DNA of 64,000 bases, taken from assembly GCA_023443625.1 (NCBI GenBank), contig JAEZTQ010000071.1:9251-73250 (forward strand), given 5' to 3'. The position numbers were made by a program, and so were the translations under genes. The DNA comes from Bacillota bacterium (lineage in GTDB: Bacteria; Bacillota_A; Clostridia; Lachnospirales; Lachnospiraceae). Shown in pieces: positions 17,307 to 27,004 of the stretch. Under the pieces are notes generated by a model, which did no database searches, was not told the DNA's origin, and saw only the letters and a list, made by a program, of their open reading frames with translations. Position 1 is the first letter of the stretch. Each line of letters opens with the position of its first letter.

Positions 17307-18905
17307 TCATTTTGCTCCATTTAAATTGCGATATTCATTGGGCGTAACTCCTACTAATTTTTTGAATATAGTTGAAAAATAGGAGATGTTATCAAATCCA
17401 CAATCTAATGCAATATCACTAATAGAATTTTCTTTATCACACAGTTTTATTTTTGCAGCCGATATTCGACATTCATTCATATATTCAGTTAAGGACTGTC
17501 CTGTTTTTTCATTAAATAGTTTCGATAGATAATTCGGTGTAAGAAATACTACATTTGCAAGATTACTTCGCCGAATATTTTCATGATAATGATGCTTTAT
17601 GTAATCTTTAACCGTCTGAATGATGGGATCCGCATTTTTTGATAACGCAACATACTTAATTGCTGTATCCACAGAATAGTCCACCCATTTTAACATATCA
17701 AAAATAGATTTTTCGGCATTCATATATAAATATTGTGCCGTTTCGTCTGCAAACATTTCTTTTGCCATAATTTCATGGTTTTGCAGGTAAGCATACAGAA
17801 TTTGTAAAAACGCTTGATGTACAATAATAATGTTACTTCTATTTAGCTGATCATCCTCGCTCAATGTAATAAATACATTTTTAACAGTATTAATCGCAGA
17901 CATTCGATCACTTTTTTCAAGGCTATCTCTTAACATTTGATAGTCCAGCTCACTAAATGTATTCACTTCACAAGCTACAATATCTTCCATGTAGAAAATT
18001 TTTTGTTCCTTGTTTTGATTTCCTACATAAAGACGGAGCACTTGTTCCTTTTGTTCATATAGCTTATTGATCGGAACTGGTGTACTAATCCAACAGTTAG
18101 TATTATACATTAAGTACTCATTGCATTTGTTAACAAAGCTCTGACTACGATTCTTAATACCTTCCACCGTATTTTCTGATTTCTTTAAAAGAATAAAAAA
18201 ATATAGAAATGATCCTTCTAGATACTCAACAACATGTCTATATTCCAGTTGCTCAGTTATGATTTCCATTGCCAACTTCTTAAATGCAAAATAAAAAGAC
18301 GAATCATTCCATTCAAACTCAAGGATTTCACTTTTACTAATACCAGTAACAACTAGATACCAAGAATCCTTCCTATCTATTTGAAGAGAATCATTATCTC
18401 TTTGCATTTGGTCCATATTCATATTTTGATTAGTATAGCCAAACAAAATTCCTTGCCAAAAATTATGGTATAAAACAGCTTGGTTTTTCATCCAATACCT
18501 TCCATGAACACTACACTGTTTCAAATAATTATTTGCATTAATTGTTTGAATACATGCAGTAATGGCATTAGCTATCTCGTCCGTGTTAATGGGCTTTGTC
18601 AAGTAATACTTTGCATTAAATTGCATTGCCTTCGTAGCATATTCAAACCTTTCATGACATGTCAAGAATATGAATTCACATGGAAATTTCATTTCTCGTA
18701 GCCACTCTAGAAAATCAAGACCCGACATTTGAGGCATCTCAATATCACATAAAATAATATCTGGTACCTGTTCACTTACTAATTTCATTGCCTCTCTTGC
18801 ACTATAAGCCTTTTCAACATAATCTATTCCATGTAATTTCCAATTAAAATGATGTACCAAATAATCCACAGTATCTAATTCATCATCTACAATAAGCGCC
18901 TTCAA
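17307..18905 (-). CDS. YesN-type response regulator with AraC DNA-binding domain
   Basis: About 532 residues. A receiver domain occupies 1-125 with VDD near the start, the phosphoacceptor Asp in LCDIEMP (about residue 54) and the lysine in LTKPI. A long central region follows, then an AraC-type double helix-turn-helix at about 435-530 ending in FKKLVGVTPNEYRNL. AGGTGA lies six bases before a TTG that gives KALIVDDE, so the start is probably this TTG; another TTG two codons upstream is less well placed. It begins one or a few bases after the kinase stop. It most likely activates the importer operon downstream when the sugar is sensed. Confidence 0.88.
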   Translation of the reverse strand: MKALIVDDELDTVDYLVHHFNWKLHGIDYVEKAYSAREAMKLVSEQVPDIILCDIEMPQMSGLDFLEWLREMKFPCEFIFLTCHERFEYATKAMQFNAKYYLTKPINTDEIANAITACIQTINANNYLKQCSVHGRYWMKNQAVLYHNFWQGILFGYTNQNMNMDQMQRDNDSLQIDRKDSWYLVVTGISKSEILEFEWNDSSFYFAFKKLAMEIITEQLEYRHVVEYLEGSFLYFFILLKKSENTVEGIKNRSQSFVNKCNEYLMYNTNCWISTPVPINKLYEQKEQVLRLYVGNQNKEQKIFYMEDIVACEVNTFSELDYQMLRDSLEKSDRMSAINTVKNVFITLSEDDQLNRSNIIIVHQAFLQILYAYLQNHEIMAKEMFADETAQYLYMNAEKSIFDMLKWVDYSVDTAIKYVALSKNADPIIQTVKDYIKHHYHENIRRSNLANVVFLTPNYLSKLFNEKTGQSLTEYMNECRISAAKIKLCDKENSISDIALDCGFDNISYFSTIFKKLVGVTPNEYRNLNGAK

Positions 18906-18912
18906 AAGCAAA

Positions 18913-20610
18913 TCACCTACTTTCTGGTATTATGATAGTAACACGTGCTCCATGTGGTACCGTATTTTCAAGGTTAAGTGAACTATCTGAACCATACTTT
19001 AATAAGATGGTTTTTTGAATGTTTTTTAATCCTATTTTCTTCTTATCATAATCACTATCTTCTAAAGAAAAGGACTTTAAAAATTCATCCTTAAAACCTT
19101 CCCCGTTATCTTCAATAATAATGCATAGCTTGTTTTGTTCCTTAATTTTTTTTACATGAATGAGAATTGTTAACATTTCATATGGATTTAATGCATACTT
19201 AAAGCAGTTTTCTAATACTGTGTGAAGTAATAATCGAGGGATCATAATTTTCCTTGTATCCACCGAATGGTCCACATCAGCATAATAAAAGATGCGTTCT
19301 GGAAATCTTACTTGTTGCATCTCAATATAATTAGTAATGTGATTCAGTTCATCATTTAATGACACGTCTTGAAATGAGTTTATCATCATATATCTTAAAT
19401 GTTTGGACAGAGCCGCAATAAAAATTCGGATATCTTCATTTTTATCTTGATAGGTCATGCTATAAATCGTGGAAATTGCATTAAGATAAAAATGAGGCTT
19501 GATTTGCATCAAAAGTCCCTTAAGTCTTTCTTCCTGAAGGTCCAATTTACTTTCGTACTCTGTTATTTTTAAATTAGCGATTTCATTCATCATGCGATTA
19601 TAGGACTGATTAAGTACTTTAATTTCTTGTGGACCTTCTGTTTCATTAATGCCAGTTCCAAAATTATCATCTTTTATATGATTCATAATATCAGCTAATT
19701 GATAAATGGGTTTTACAACATTCTTAGACAAATATCTCCACAAGATAAGTAAAAGTAGAATCGCTAACCCCATAAATATTGGTATGATAACTTGCTGTCC
19801 ATTCCACAAAAATGTATTATTTTTTTTATGTAATATTTCAGTGATTCTTATACCACAACCATCAATTTTTTCTGTGATAAACCAATATTCTTTCGTACTT
19901 CGTATTTCTTCATCATTACCTATTTTATCAAAATCCAAACTATGATTAACGGAATATTTAACATTTCCATCTAAATCAGTAGCTACAATCTGTTTTTCAT
20001 GATCTGAGTCCGTAATTCGATGAAAAACAGTTGAGACTTGTGAAACAAATACGACAGTAATATTATTAACTGATTTCGCTAAAAAGAAATAATACTGCTC
20101 ATCTATCTCAATCAGATTCCAATCATTGTCTGTCCAGGATGCAATTGGAAATGTTTTTGCTTTTACATAATTTGAAATTTCTAAATTATTTTTTGTGCTA
20201 AGCCGAGTGGATTTATGATTAATAAAAACTTCATTCTCTTCTGACAGCACAAAAATGTTATCCGCATCAGTATCAAGTTGAATTCTACTTTTTAAGATAG
20301 CATATATCTCATTCTTGGCAAAATACAGTTCAGAATCATTTATATTTAATACCTTTGATTTGTAAATATTGTATCCAATATCCTTTAATTGACTATCCAA
20401 AGAGTGTAGATTATTTTCCACCTCCTCTTTATAAATTTTAATTTTATTTTTGGATGTTTGAATAATACTTTCTTTTGCCACCTGAAACAAATATTGGCTT
20501 ACAATAAAAAGAAGAATTATCAATACTAAAAAAAGACATAAAATTAATAACAAAATATGTCCTTTAATAGATTTATATAATTTGTTTATTTTATATGTTA
20601 TTCTTTTCAT
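18913..20610 (-). CDS. YesM-type sensor histidine kinase
   Basis: A membrane kinase of about 565 residues. There are two membrane segments (about 20-42 and about 290-310) around an extracytoplasmic sensor, then HAMP, the LytS/YesM-type His kinase box (KPHFYLNAISTIY, His373) and an ATPase domain with EDNGEGF and GIGLKN-like IGLKNIQ. The start is uncertain: no clear ribosome binding site precedes any of the in-frame ATGs at 20649-20610. TTTACA and TAATAT, 17 bases apart, lie just before the chosen ATG, which would make the message nearly leaderless if that promoter is real. It is co-transcribed with its regulator. Confidence 0.85.
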   Translation of the reverse strand: MKRITYKINKLYKSIKGHILLLILCLFLVLIILLFIVSQYLFQVAKESIIQTSKNKIKIYKEEVENNLHSLDSQLKDIGYNIYKSKVLNINDSELYFAKNEIYAILKSRIQLDTDADNIFVLSEENEVFINHKSTRLSTKNNLEISNYVKAKTFPIASWTDNDWNLIEIDEQYYFFLAKSVNNITVVFVSQVSTVFHRITDSDHEKQIVATDLDGNVKYSVNHSLDFDKIGNDEEIRSTKEYWFITEKIDGCGIRITEILHKKNNTFLWNGQQVIIPIFMGLAILLLLILWRYLSKNVVKPIYQLADIMNHIKDDNFGTGINETEGPQEIKVLNQSYNRMMNEIANLKITEYESKLDLQEERLKGLLMQIKPHFYLNAISTIYSMTYQDKNEDIRIFIAALSKHLRYMMINSFQDVSLNDELNHITNYIEMQQVRFPERIFYYADVDHSVDTRKIMIPRLLLHTVLENCFKYALNPYEMLTILIHVKKIKEQNKLCIIIEDNGEGFKDEFLKSFSLEDSDYDKKKIGLKNIQKTILLKYGSDSSLNLENTVPHGARVTIIIPESR

Positions 20611-20715
20611 ATAATTAATATTATCACACATCATTTTATGTGTAAACATGGAAATAAAGCTATGTGTTTTTGACTCTTTGATGACCTATCATTACTCAGT
20701 TGGGACCTTTTATTA

Positions 20716-21264
20716 TTAGCATCTGTTTTCTTCCCACCAGCCAAATGCAACCTTTACCTTGATGTCTCCTGCTCCCGCTGATAAAAAGATCAGAGCAAAT
20801 GAGCTGCCAGGAGGGATGATATACATTCCTTGAAAATCATGCTTTGTAAGAGTAATACTAGGCTCTACTCTTCTGACAAAGGTATAGGTTCCATTGACTG
20901 GCGTCCCGGTAACAGAGTTACCGCTTTTTATTAATACCTTAGGTATTATTGGCGGAGATATTGACTGATTACCGGCTGCTACATGGTAAGATATTACTGC
21001 CCTACCAGGAAGTACTGCACCTAACCACCCCTCAACTGTAATCGGTTGATTTGAAAAATTAGAAATGGTATATGCATTAAGAAACATATTTACACTGGAA
21101 TCCGGTGGATTAAATAATCCTCCCCAAGCTTGGAGATTACCTCCATAGCTGATCATATCAGTCTGTCCAAGAAAATATTCTCCAAGGAAAGAATGATAAA
21201 CCGAGTCTTTCAGTACAATTGCTTTCTGCGGTTGGGCTTCATTGGATATAAAAAGCATACTCAT
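20716..21264 (-). CDS. DUF6143-like beta-rich protein, copy 1
   Basis: 182 residues, no signal peptide, predicted nearly all beta. Family signatures shared with the next gene are YFLGQTDMISYGGNLQAWGG, NPPDSSVN, the middle TPVNG region, PPGSSFALIFLS and a C-terminal WWEE. From memory these mark the family catalogued as DUF6143, found in Clostridia. Function unknown; the even beta pattern and pairing suggest a structural or surface (perhaps spore-associated) protein, which is inference only. GGGAGG precedes the ATG, four bases after the upstream paralogue stops. Confidence 0.6.
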   Translation of the reverse strand: MSMLFISNEAQPQKAIVLKDSVYHSFLGEYFLGQTDMISYGGNLQAWGGLFNPPDSSVNMFLNAYTISNFSNQPITVEGWLGAVLPGRAVISYHVAAGNQSISPPIIPKVLIKSGNSVTGTPVNGTYTFVRRVEPSITLTKHDFQGMYIIPPGSSFALIFLSAGAGDIKVKVAFGWWEENRC

Positions 21265-21268
21265 TCCT

Positions 21269-21814
21269 TTACCTCCCTTTGATCCTTTCTTCCCACCAGG
21301 TTAATACAATAGTCGAAGTAACGATTTCCCATCCTCTTGACCGCAGCAGTATGGAGAAGGATCCTCCCGGACCGATAATGATGGAACCTTGATGGGAATC
21401 ACTTACCAATGTGGAATTAGGGGTAACGATACGGCCAAAGATATCAATTCCCTTTTTTAAATTCTCTTTCATATATTCCGTCTGAAGCATATATGCATTC
21501 GGTTTAGGAAGTGGAGTAACCGCTTGATTTGACGATGTTATTGTAGATAATTTTGAATCATAGAATGGAGCTTCTGCGTTAAGCCAAATCTCAGCATCAA
21601 AATAATCTTCACCATAGTTTGTAATAGTAAATATATCAAAATATAGATTAACTTCCGAATATCTCGGATTTATGATACCGCTCCAGGCATTAAGCTGATT
21701 ACCAAAATGAAGCTCCTCTGTCTGTCCTATAAAGTATCTTCCTAATCGTGCATTCCATCCGGAGCTGGTTAAATCTACTACCTTTTCCGGCAAATGTCCT
21801 ATTTTCTCAGCCAT
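21269..21814 (-). CDS. DUF6143-like beta-rich protein, copy 2
   Basis: 181 residues. The start used here follows AAAGGGAGG; a further in-frame start 18 bases upstream is less well placed. It aligns along its whole length with the neighbour: RYFIGQTEELHFGNQLNAWS, NPRYSEVNLYFDIFTITNY, a Pro-rich middle, IGPGGSFSILLRS and TWWEE. Identity between the two looks low (perhaps a third), so the duplication is old. The pair forms its own two-gene operon. Function unknown. Confidence 0.6.
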   Translation of the reverse strand: MAEKIGHLPEKVVDLTSSGWNARLGRYFIGQTEELHFGNQLNAWSGIINPRYSEVNLYFDIFTITNYGEDYFDAEIWLNAEAPFYDSKLSTITSSNQAVTPLPKPNAYMLQTEYMKENLKKGIDIFGRIVTPNSTLVSDSHQGSIIIGPGGSFSILLRSRGWEIVTSTIVLTWWEERIKGR

Positions 21815-22196
21815 ATAATCCTCCCTTTCCAATGAAACCTACGAGTGACATATCATAATAAAGAGCTTGCCTAGGTAAACTCACTAAGCGTGTGATATAT
21901 GCCTTTTACATCATATCCCTAAATCTTATTATATGACAAAATGGATGCCCAAGTTCCTTAGGTATAACTTAATTCAGGCGGACATGACAATGGCTTTGAA
22001 ATAATTTCTTATGAATTTGATAACGTACTTTTCTCTAGATTAGAAACGCTTTTCGTGCATTATGTTAAAAACCGTGTTATTATGTAAAAATAAAGTTTGC
22101 TTTTATATTTTGCCTTAGAAGAAGATTAACATTATGATAAGATAACAAACACTAGATGCCGGTCAGAGCTATAGAACATACCGAGAAAGGAATAAT
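21815..22196. other. Divergent intergenic region, no gene seen
   Basis: Lies between the DUF6143-like pair (minus) and the response-regulator operon (plus), so it should hold both promoters. I could not fix either with confidence. GAGAAAGGA before the regulator ATG is the only clear signal. An ATATCA/TGATAT pair near 21852-21898 could form a weak dyad. Confidence 0.4.
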
Positions 22197-22856
22197 ATGG
22201 GACATATACTTATTGTTGAGGACGAGCAGACAATTAGTGATCTGATTTTAATGAATCTGGAAATGGTCGGCCATACCGCAGTTCAAGCATTTGACAGTAA
22301 GGAAGCCCTTGCTGCAGCAAAGGGTCATCATTTTGATCTATGCTTACTAGATATTATGCTGCCCGGACAGGATGGCTTTCAATTGATTGACAGCTTTAAA
22401 AAACTCTCTATCCCGGTAATCTTTCTGACAGCAAAAGGCTCACTCACAGACCGGGTTAAGGGCTTGAATCTCGGTGCTGAGGATTATATTACCAAACCCT
22501 TCGAAACCCTGGAATTATTGGCACGAATTGAGGTTGTAATGCGAAGATTCGGTAGTACAAATACAGCCTTTACCCATAGGGATGTAGATATTAGCCTTAC
22601 AGAGCGTTCAGTCCGTAAAAGTGGCCGGATTATAGATTTAACGGCACAGGAATATGCATTACTGGAGGTTTTAATACAAAACAGAAATCTAGCCTTATCC
22701 AGAGAAAAACTATTAGAAGCTGCCTGGGGTTATGATTATATGGGAGAAACCCGTACGGTTGATATGCATATTCAACGGCTCCGAAAAAAGCTGGATTGGG
22801 AGGATGTCATCAAAACTGTATATAAATATGGTTATCGCTTGGAGGTATCTCAATGA
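22197..22856 (+). CDS. OmpR-type response regulator
   Basis: 219 residues: receiver domain 1-118 with acidic residues VEDE at 7-10, phosphoacceptor Asp52 in LLDIMLPGQDG and Lys in ITKPF, then a winged-helix DNA-binding domain at about 125-217 ending VYKYGYRLE. AAAGGA precedes the ATG. Its stop overlaps the start of the kinase gene by four bases (ATGA), so the two are translationally coupled. A lipoprotein gene follows. The signal sensed is unknown. Confidence 0.93.
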   Translation: MGHILIVEDEQTISDLILMNLEMVGHTAVQAFDSKEALAAAKGHHFDLCLLDIMLPGQDGFQLIDSFKKLSIPVIFLTAKGSLTDRVKGLNLGAEDYITKPFETLELLARIEVVMRRFGSTNTAFTHRDVDISLTERSVRKSGRIIDLTAQEYALLEVLIQNRNLALSREKLLEAAWGYDYMGETRTVDMHIQRLRKKLDWEDVIKTVYKYGYRLEVSQ

Positions 22857-24250
22857 AGCTTCGTACGAAAATCTTTATCAGCATACTTTTGGTATCCCTG
22901 ACTACTCTCACTATAAGCTCCTATTATATGATTAATCGTAATCATCTTGGCAACATCCAACGAGAAAAGGAACGTTCCTTGAACGAATTTTCCTTTCTAA
23001 TCAATACCTTGGACAATGGTATCAATACTCAAAGCACGAAGGAAGAACTAAGACCACTCTTTCTTCGTTATGTAAAATATTATGAAACCCGAGGTATTAT
23101 CTTAATGATTTATGATGATAAGGAACCTTATGTTGTCATTTTCCCAGAGCTTAAGGAAGCTCCTTATCATCCTTTACTTTCAGTACAAGAAGGGACCCGT
23201 CAGCTTCAGGTCCTCGAGATCAATAATAAGCATTACTTTTTTGTAAGCGCTAAGCTAACGAAGCTGAGTGATTACACCATCCTTTATGCCAGGGATATTA
23301 GCAATATCTATGAGCTAAGGTTGCAGAGCATCTATCTCTCACTTCTATTAACCGCTGCTCTAATAATACTATTGGGTTTTCTATCTTATATCTATTCCAG
23401 GTGGATTACCAGGCCCATAGAACTATTAAACCAAAATGCAAAGGACATCTCAGAGGGCAACTATTCCATCCGTTGCATCCCCACGAAAGATGAATTTCTT
23501 ACCTTGGGAAATGCTTTTAACCAAATGGCCTCAGCCGTAGAGACACATACCGCGCAGTTAGAGGAAAAAGCGAAGGATCTTCAGGAATTTATTGATGATC
23601 TCTCCCATGAGATGAACACGCCTTTAACCTCCATTCAAGGCTACTCGGAATTTCTTATAAACGCAAAAGCTACTAAGGATCAAAAGCAAAAAGCTGCTGA
23701 AAATATACATTTAGAAGCAAAACGTATGAAGGACATTTATACCAAGCTGATGCAGTTGACTCTGACAAGAGTACCAGAGCCTGAGCTTTCTTCTGTCTTA
23801 ATCACTGATCTTTTTCATGAACTGGAGGAGCGTTTTATTCTTCAGATGGCAAGACAACAAATCACTTTAGAGCAACAGATTGAAACTCATGAAATGACTT
23901 TAGATTATACCTCAATATTGATGTTATTAAGTAACCTGATTAAAAACAGTATGCAAGCTCTTCCAAATGGAGGCACCATAGCTCTTAAATCTTATCAACT
24001 TAATTCTAACCAGGTAATCGAAGTATCGGATAACGGGTTTGGTATTCCAAAGGATAAGATAAATGATATTACTAAGCCCTTCTACCGAGTGGACAAATCC
24101 AGATCAAGAAAAACCGGCGGAGCAGGACTTGGGCTATCCATATGCAAAAGGATAGCCAGCCTTCATAAGGCAGATATGATGATTCACTCTGAGGAGGGAA
24201 CAGGAACTAAAATTCAAGTGGTTTTTTACAACTCTGTTACAACTTCTTGA
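22853..24250 (+). CDS. HAMP-containing sensor histidine kinase
   Basis: 465 residues. Membrane segments at about 7-27 and 157-180 enclose an extracytoplasmic sensor of about 130 residues; then HAMP (about 180-232), the His box SHEMNTPLTSIQGYSEFL with His252, and an ATPase domain with the N-box NLIKNSMQAL, G1 box SDNGFGIP and G2 box GGAGLGLSI. The motif HEMNTP rather than HELRTP is a common variant in this group. It is the cognate kinase of the overlapping regulator gene. The cell-envelope lipoprotein just downstream may be its target or accessory. Confidence 0.92.
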   Translation: MKLRTKIFISILLVSLTTLTISSYYMINRNHLGNIQREKERSLNEFSFLINTLDNGINTQSTKEELRPLFLRYVKYYETRGIILMIYDDKEPYVVIFPELKEAPYHPLLSVQEGTRQLQVLEINNKHYFFVSAKLTKLSDYTILYARDISNIYELRLQSIYLSLLLTAALIILLGFLSYIYSRWITRPIELLNQNAKDISEGNYSIRCIPTKDEFLTLGNAFNQMASAVETHTAQLEEKAKDLQEFIDDLSHEMNTPLTSIQGYSEFLINAKATKDQKQKAAENIHLEAKRMKDIYTKLMQLTLTRVPEPELSSVLITDLFHELEERFILQMARQQITLEQQIETHEMTLDYTSILMLLSNLIKNSMQALPNGGTIALKSYQLNSNQVIEVSDNGFGIPKDKINDITKPFYRVDKSRSRKTGGAGLGLSICKRIASLHKADMMIHSEEGTGTKIQVVFYNSVTTS

Positions 24251-24332
24251 TTATGCTGATAATATTCTCCTATATGATTAGAACAGATAATTTCTTAAAA
24301 AGTTATATTGTCAGAAGAGAAAAGGAGATTGT

Positions 24333-25100
24333 ATGAAGAAAATATTAATCCTTGGCTTTACCTGTATTATTACCTTCAATCTATTTGGGTGTAGCAGAGC
24401 AGCTCTTGAGAAGAATCCAATAGTAATCGAAGATTCATCGGAGGCTAATATCGACGTATCTGAACCACCGCTTGAACCAGATAATCAGACGAACGTAGAA
24501 AAACAGGAAGAATATACAGGAACAGCATCAAATTTACCGGAGACTTTCGGTGACCTATCATCCAATGATACAGACAAAACTAACTCCGGTTCTCAAGGAA
24601 CAAATGAAGCCTTCAAAGATACCGTTATGATAGAAGGTATGGAGGAGGACGTTAATTACAGTACCTATCAAAGTGAATATGGTTATCAGATGAACTATGA
24701 TGCGGCTCGATTTACAGTCACAAGCGAAAATGGAATTGATACCTTTATGGCTGAAAATCCGAATCCCGACATATACCCCTATGTATTCATTAATATTACT
24801 AAGTCCGAATATACCAAGGAGAAAAGAGATTTAAGGGGCATAATATATGTATATGATGAAGCTACCAATCAAACTTTATTTACAGATTCCCCAAAGGATA
24901 ATGTTAAAATTGGTGCTTACGATGCAGTCCATTTTGAAGTCATTGATGGTAATGAGTGGAACTCCTTGGTCAAACATATTTATCTTATTACTTTCGAAAA
25001 AAATTATTATGTAATAGAGACAAACTACTTTTTAGAAGCCTCAGAGGGTTATGGTACAAGAATCGAAGCCATGCTGGACACCCTAATAATCGATGAATAA
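24333..25100 (+). CDS. Lipoprotein of unknown function
   Basis: 255 residues. The signal peptide ends in the lipobox NLFGC (Cys20). An acidic, Ser/Thr/Asn-rich linker (about 25-115) leads into a C-terminal domain of about 140 residues (YQSEYGYQMNYDAARFTV, IYPYVFINITKSEYTKEKRD, KHIYLITFEKNYYVIETNYF). The domain resembles PsbP-like/photosystem-type small beta domains found in Firmicute lipoproteins, but this is a loose impression. It lies 82 bp after the kinase gene and ends in a strong terminator, so it is probably the third gene of that operon. Confidence 0.75.
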   Translation: MKKILILGFTCIITFNLFGCSRAALEKNPIVIEDSSEANIDVSEPPLEPDNQTNVEKQEEYTGTASNLPETFGDLSSNDTDKTNSGSQGTNEAFKDTVMIEGMEEDVNYSTYQSEYGYQMNYDAARFTVTSENGIDTFMAENPNPDIYPYVFINITKSEYTKEKRDLRGIIYVYDEATNQTLFTDSPKDNVKIGAYDAVHFEVIDGNEWNSLVKHIYLITFEKNYYVIETNYFLEASEGYGTRIEAMLDTLIIDE

Positions 25101-25120
25101 TGGGGTTTTTGGGACCCACT

Positions 25121-25164
25121 AAAAAACCTCCCGGCAGTTGCTACATATACTGCCGGGAGGTTTT
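25121..25164. terminator. Bidirectional terminator
   Basis: AAAACCTCCCGGCAGT pairs perfectly with ACTGCCGGGAGGTTTT, with A and T tracts outside. It sits between the lipoprotein gene (plus) and the MotB-like gene (minus) and can serve both. Confidence 0.85.
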
Positions 25165-25217
25165 ACACGTATAGAAGGAGTTATCCTGTTTATCCGTGTG
25201 GTGACTGGTTTTCCTCT

Positions 25218-25940
25218 CTAATTCATTGCTTCAATAAAAAAGTCAACGCGTCTGTTTTTAGCTCTGCCTGAATCGTTATCATTCGTAGCAATTGGATAAA
25301 ACTCGCTGTAACCAACCGCTGAGAACTTCTCCTGATCTAGCTCGGATGTCTCCACTATCTGTTTCAGAACATTAACAGCCCGGCTTACGGACAGCTCCCA
25401 GTTACTATCAAACTTGGCACTTTTCATTGGCCGGTTATCTGTATGCCCTTCAATTCGCACCATTTTAATTGATTCTCCATACATCTCAAACATCCTAGCA
25501 ATCCTGTCCAGAACTGGTTTTGCATTGGTATTGATATCTGCACGGCCTGAGTCAAAAAGAACGGAAGCTGACACACGCAGAAGAATTTGATCGTCCCCCT
25601 GCTTGGTTACATTCAGTTTTTCCGAAAGATCTTCTTCCGCCACATATTCTTTCATCAATTCATATAGCTCGTTAAAATTATCTTCATCAGCATTCAGACT
25701 GTTCTGCTCAGGCAATATGCCCTCTTGATCTGATAATATTGATATTTGAGGAGCAATATCAACCATACTCTGCTGCTCTGCCTGTGCTTTGCGACTTACA
25801 GCACTTTGATTAATCAGGGCAAAAGATAATAGAAGTACGAATACGGCAAGCAAATCCGTCATTAGATCACTGTAGCTGTCTTTCCAATCCAGCTCCTCTT
25901 CGTCATCATCATCTTCATCTTCTTTATTAAATTTACTCAT
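25218..25940 (-). CDS. motB: MotB-like stator protein with OmpA domain
   Basis: 240 residues: an acidic N-terminus, one membrane segment at about 25-46 with the proton-carrying Asp25 in SDLMTDLLAVFVLLLSF, a plug/linker region and a C-terminal OmpA-like peptidoglycan-binding domain (SVLFDSGRADINTNAKPVL, EGHTDNRPM, GYSEFYPIATND, NRRVDFF). With MotA it forms an ion-driven stator. Its start overlaps the motA stop by four bases. No flagellar genes lie in the window, so it may serve flagella encoded elsewhere or another rotary device. A second acidic residue (Asp29) sits inside the membrane segment near the proton site, which is unusual. Confidence 0.87.
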   Translation of the reverse strand: MSKFNKEDEDDDDEEELDWKDSYSDLMTDLLAVFVLLLSFALINQSAVSRKAQAEQQSMVDIAPQISILSDQEGILPEQNSLNADEDNFNELYELMKEYVAEEDLSEKLNVTKQGDDQILLRVSASVLFDSGRADINTNAKPVLDRIARMFEMYGESIKMVRIEGHTDNRPMKSAKFDSNWELSVSRAVNVLKQIVETSELDQEKFSAVGYSEFYPIATNDNDSGRAKNRRVDFFIEAMN

Positions 25941-26758
25941 GATTGGCTGGCCACCTCCCTTGCCCTAATGATTTCTTCATCTGAATTTGCTACTTCATCA
26001 TTGCTTATATTTGCATACACAAATAGCTCACCCTTCATGACTTTCGGATTCTTTCCCTGATGAATAGCGGCAAGACCCTCTATGAGAAGATCTCTTCGCT
26101 CCGCTTCTTCCCTGCTCATGTTCTTCAGTCTCTTTGCCAATGGTCCAAATATGACATTCGCTAAGAAGCCTCCATAGAAAGAAGAAACCAACTCCAGGGC
26201 CATCATAGGACCCAATGCATTTGGGTCATCCAAGTTAGTTAACATCGGGATTAGACCAACATAGGTTCCCACAAGTCCCAGGGCTGGTGCTGTAATTGCC
26301 AGCATGTCTAACATTGCAACTCCTTTTTTATGTCTTTGCTTCATGAAGTGGGTTGCTCCCTCCAGCTGGTTTCTAAGCTGATCTTCATCTGCACCGTCAA
26401 CAATGAGCATTATGCCCATTCTAATGAACTCATCTTCAGTATACCCATCCAAATGATCCTCAAGGGCCAGTAAACCTTCTCTTCTTGATACCTCGGAAAG
26501 CTGGATCAGAGTCATAATATCTTCTTTTATGTTAAAATTGTTCTTTGTAAAAGCCTTTTTTAAAACTGCTCCAAATGTTTTAATACGATCGGGCGGAAAA
26601 GCAGTTACAAATGCACCGAGGGTACCTCCGATAATAATAAAGAAGGAAGGGACATTCCAAAACAGATGAGGTTGCCCTGATGATATTACTCCGCTAGACA
26701 TGAATCCTAAATTTAATAATAATCCTATTAATGTTGATATCCCTAATATTTTTCGCAT
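25937..26758 (-). CDS. motA: MotA-like stator protein
   Basis: 273 residues with four hydrophobic segments (about 4-22, 32-52, 150-170 and 182-203) and a cytoplasmic loop between the second and third. The third and fourth hydrophobic segments contain the conserved APALGLVGTYVGLIPML and GALFANV-like FYGGFLANVIFGPLAKRLK. The C-terminal tail is charged. Translationally coupled to motB. The nearest G-rich run is too far from the ATG to be a good ribosome binding site, so initiation may be weak. Confidence 0.88.
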   Translation of the reverse strand: MRKILGISTLIGLLLNLGFMSSGVISSGQPHLFWNVPSFFIIIGGTLGAFVTAFPPDRIKTFGAVLKKAFTKNNFNIKEDIMTLIQLSEVSRREGLLALEDHLDGYTEDEFIRMGIMLIVDGADEDQLRNQLEGATHFMKQRHKKGVAMLDMLAITAPALGLVGTYVGLIPMLTNLDDPNALGPMMALELVSSFYGGFLANVIFGPLAKRLKNMSREEAERRDLLIEGLAAIHQGKNPKVMKGELFVYANISNDEVANSDEEIIRAREVASQS

Positions 26759-26903
26759 TAATACTATTAAACCCCCTATTTCTCCTGCTATTCTTAGGTC
26801 TTTCTATTCAACATTATATTACTCAATCCCCTTATATTCAATTTTTTACGACATTTCTTAACCTAATCTTTATACCCATATCCCGTCCAGCATATGTATT
26901 CAA

Positions 26904-26933
26904 TTGTTGATTTGCATAGGGGTATGGTATAAT
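26904..26933 (+). promoter_or_regulatory. Extended -10 promoter for the KdpD-like gene
   Basis: TATAAT at 26928-26933 preceded by TG one base earlier (extended -10), with TTGTTG 18 bases upstream. The ATG of the sensor kinase lies about 72 bases downstream, after GGAG. Confidence 0.6.
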
Positions 26934-27004
26934 ATCCATGGAATTATTATGAAAGTGGGAGCGTTCCTTTCCAAATGTAAAATAGTAGTAGGACGGAGAT
27001 TGAT

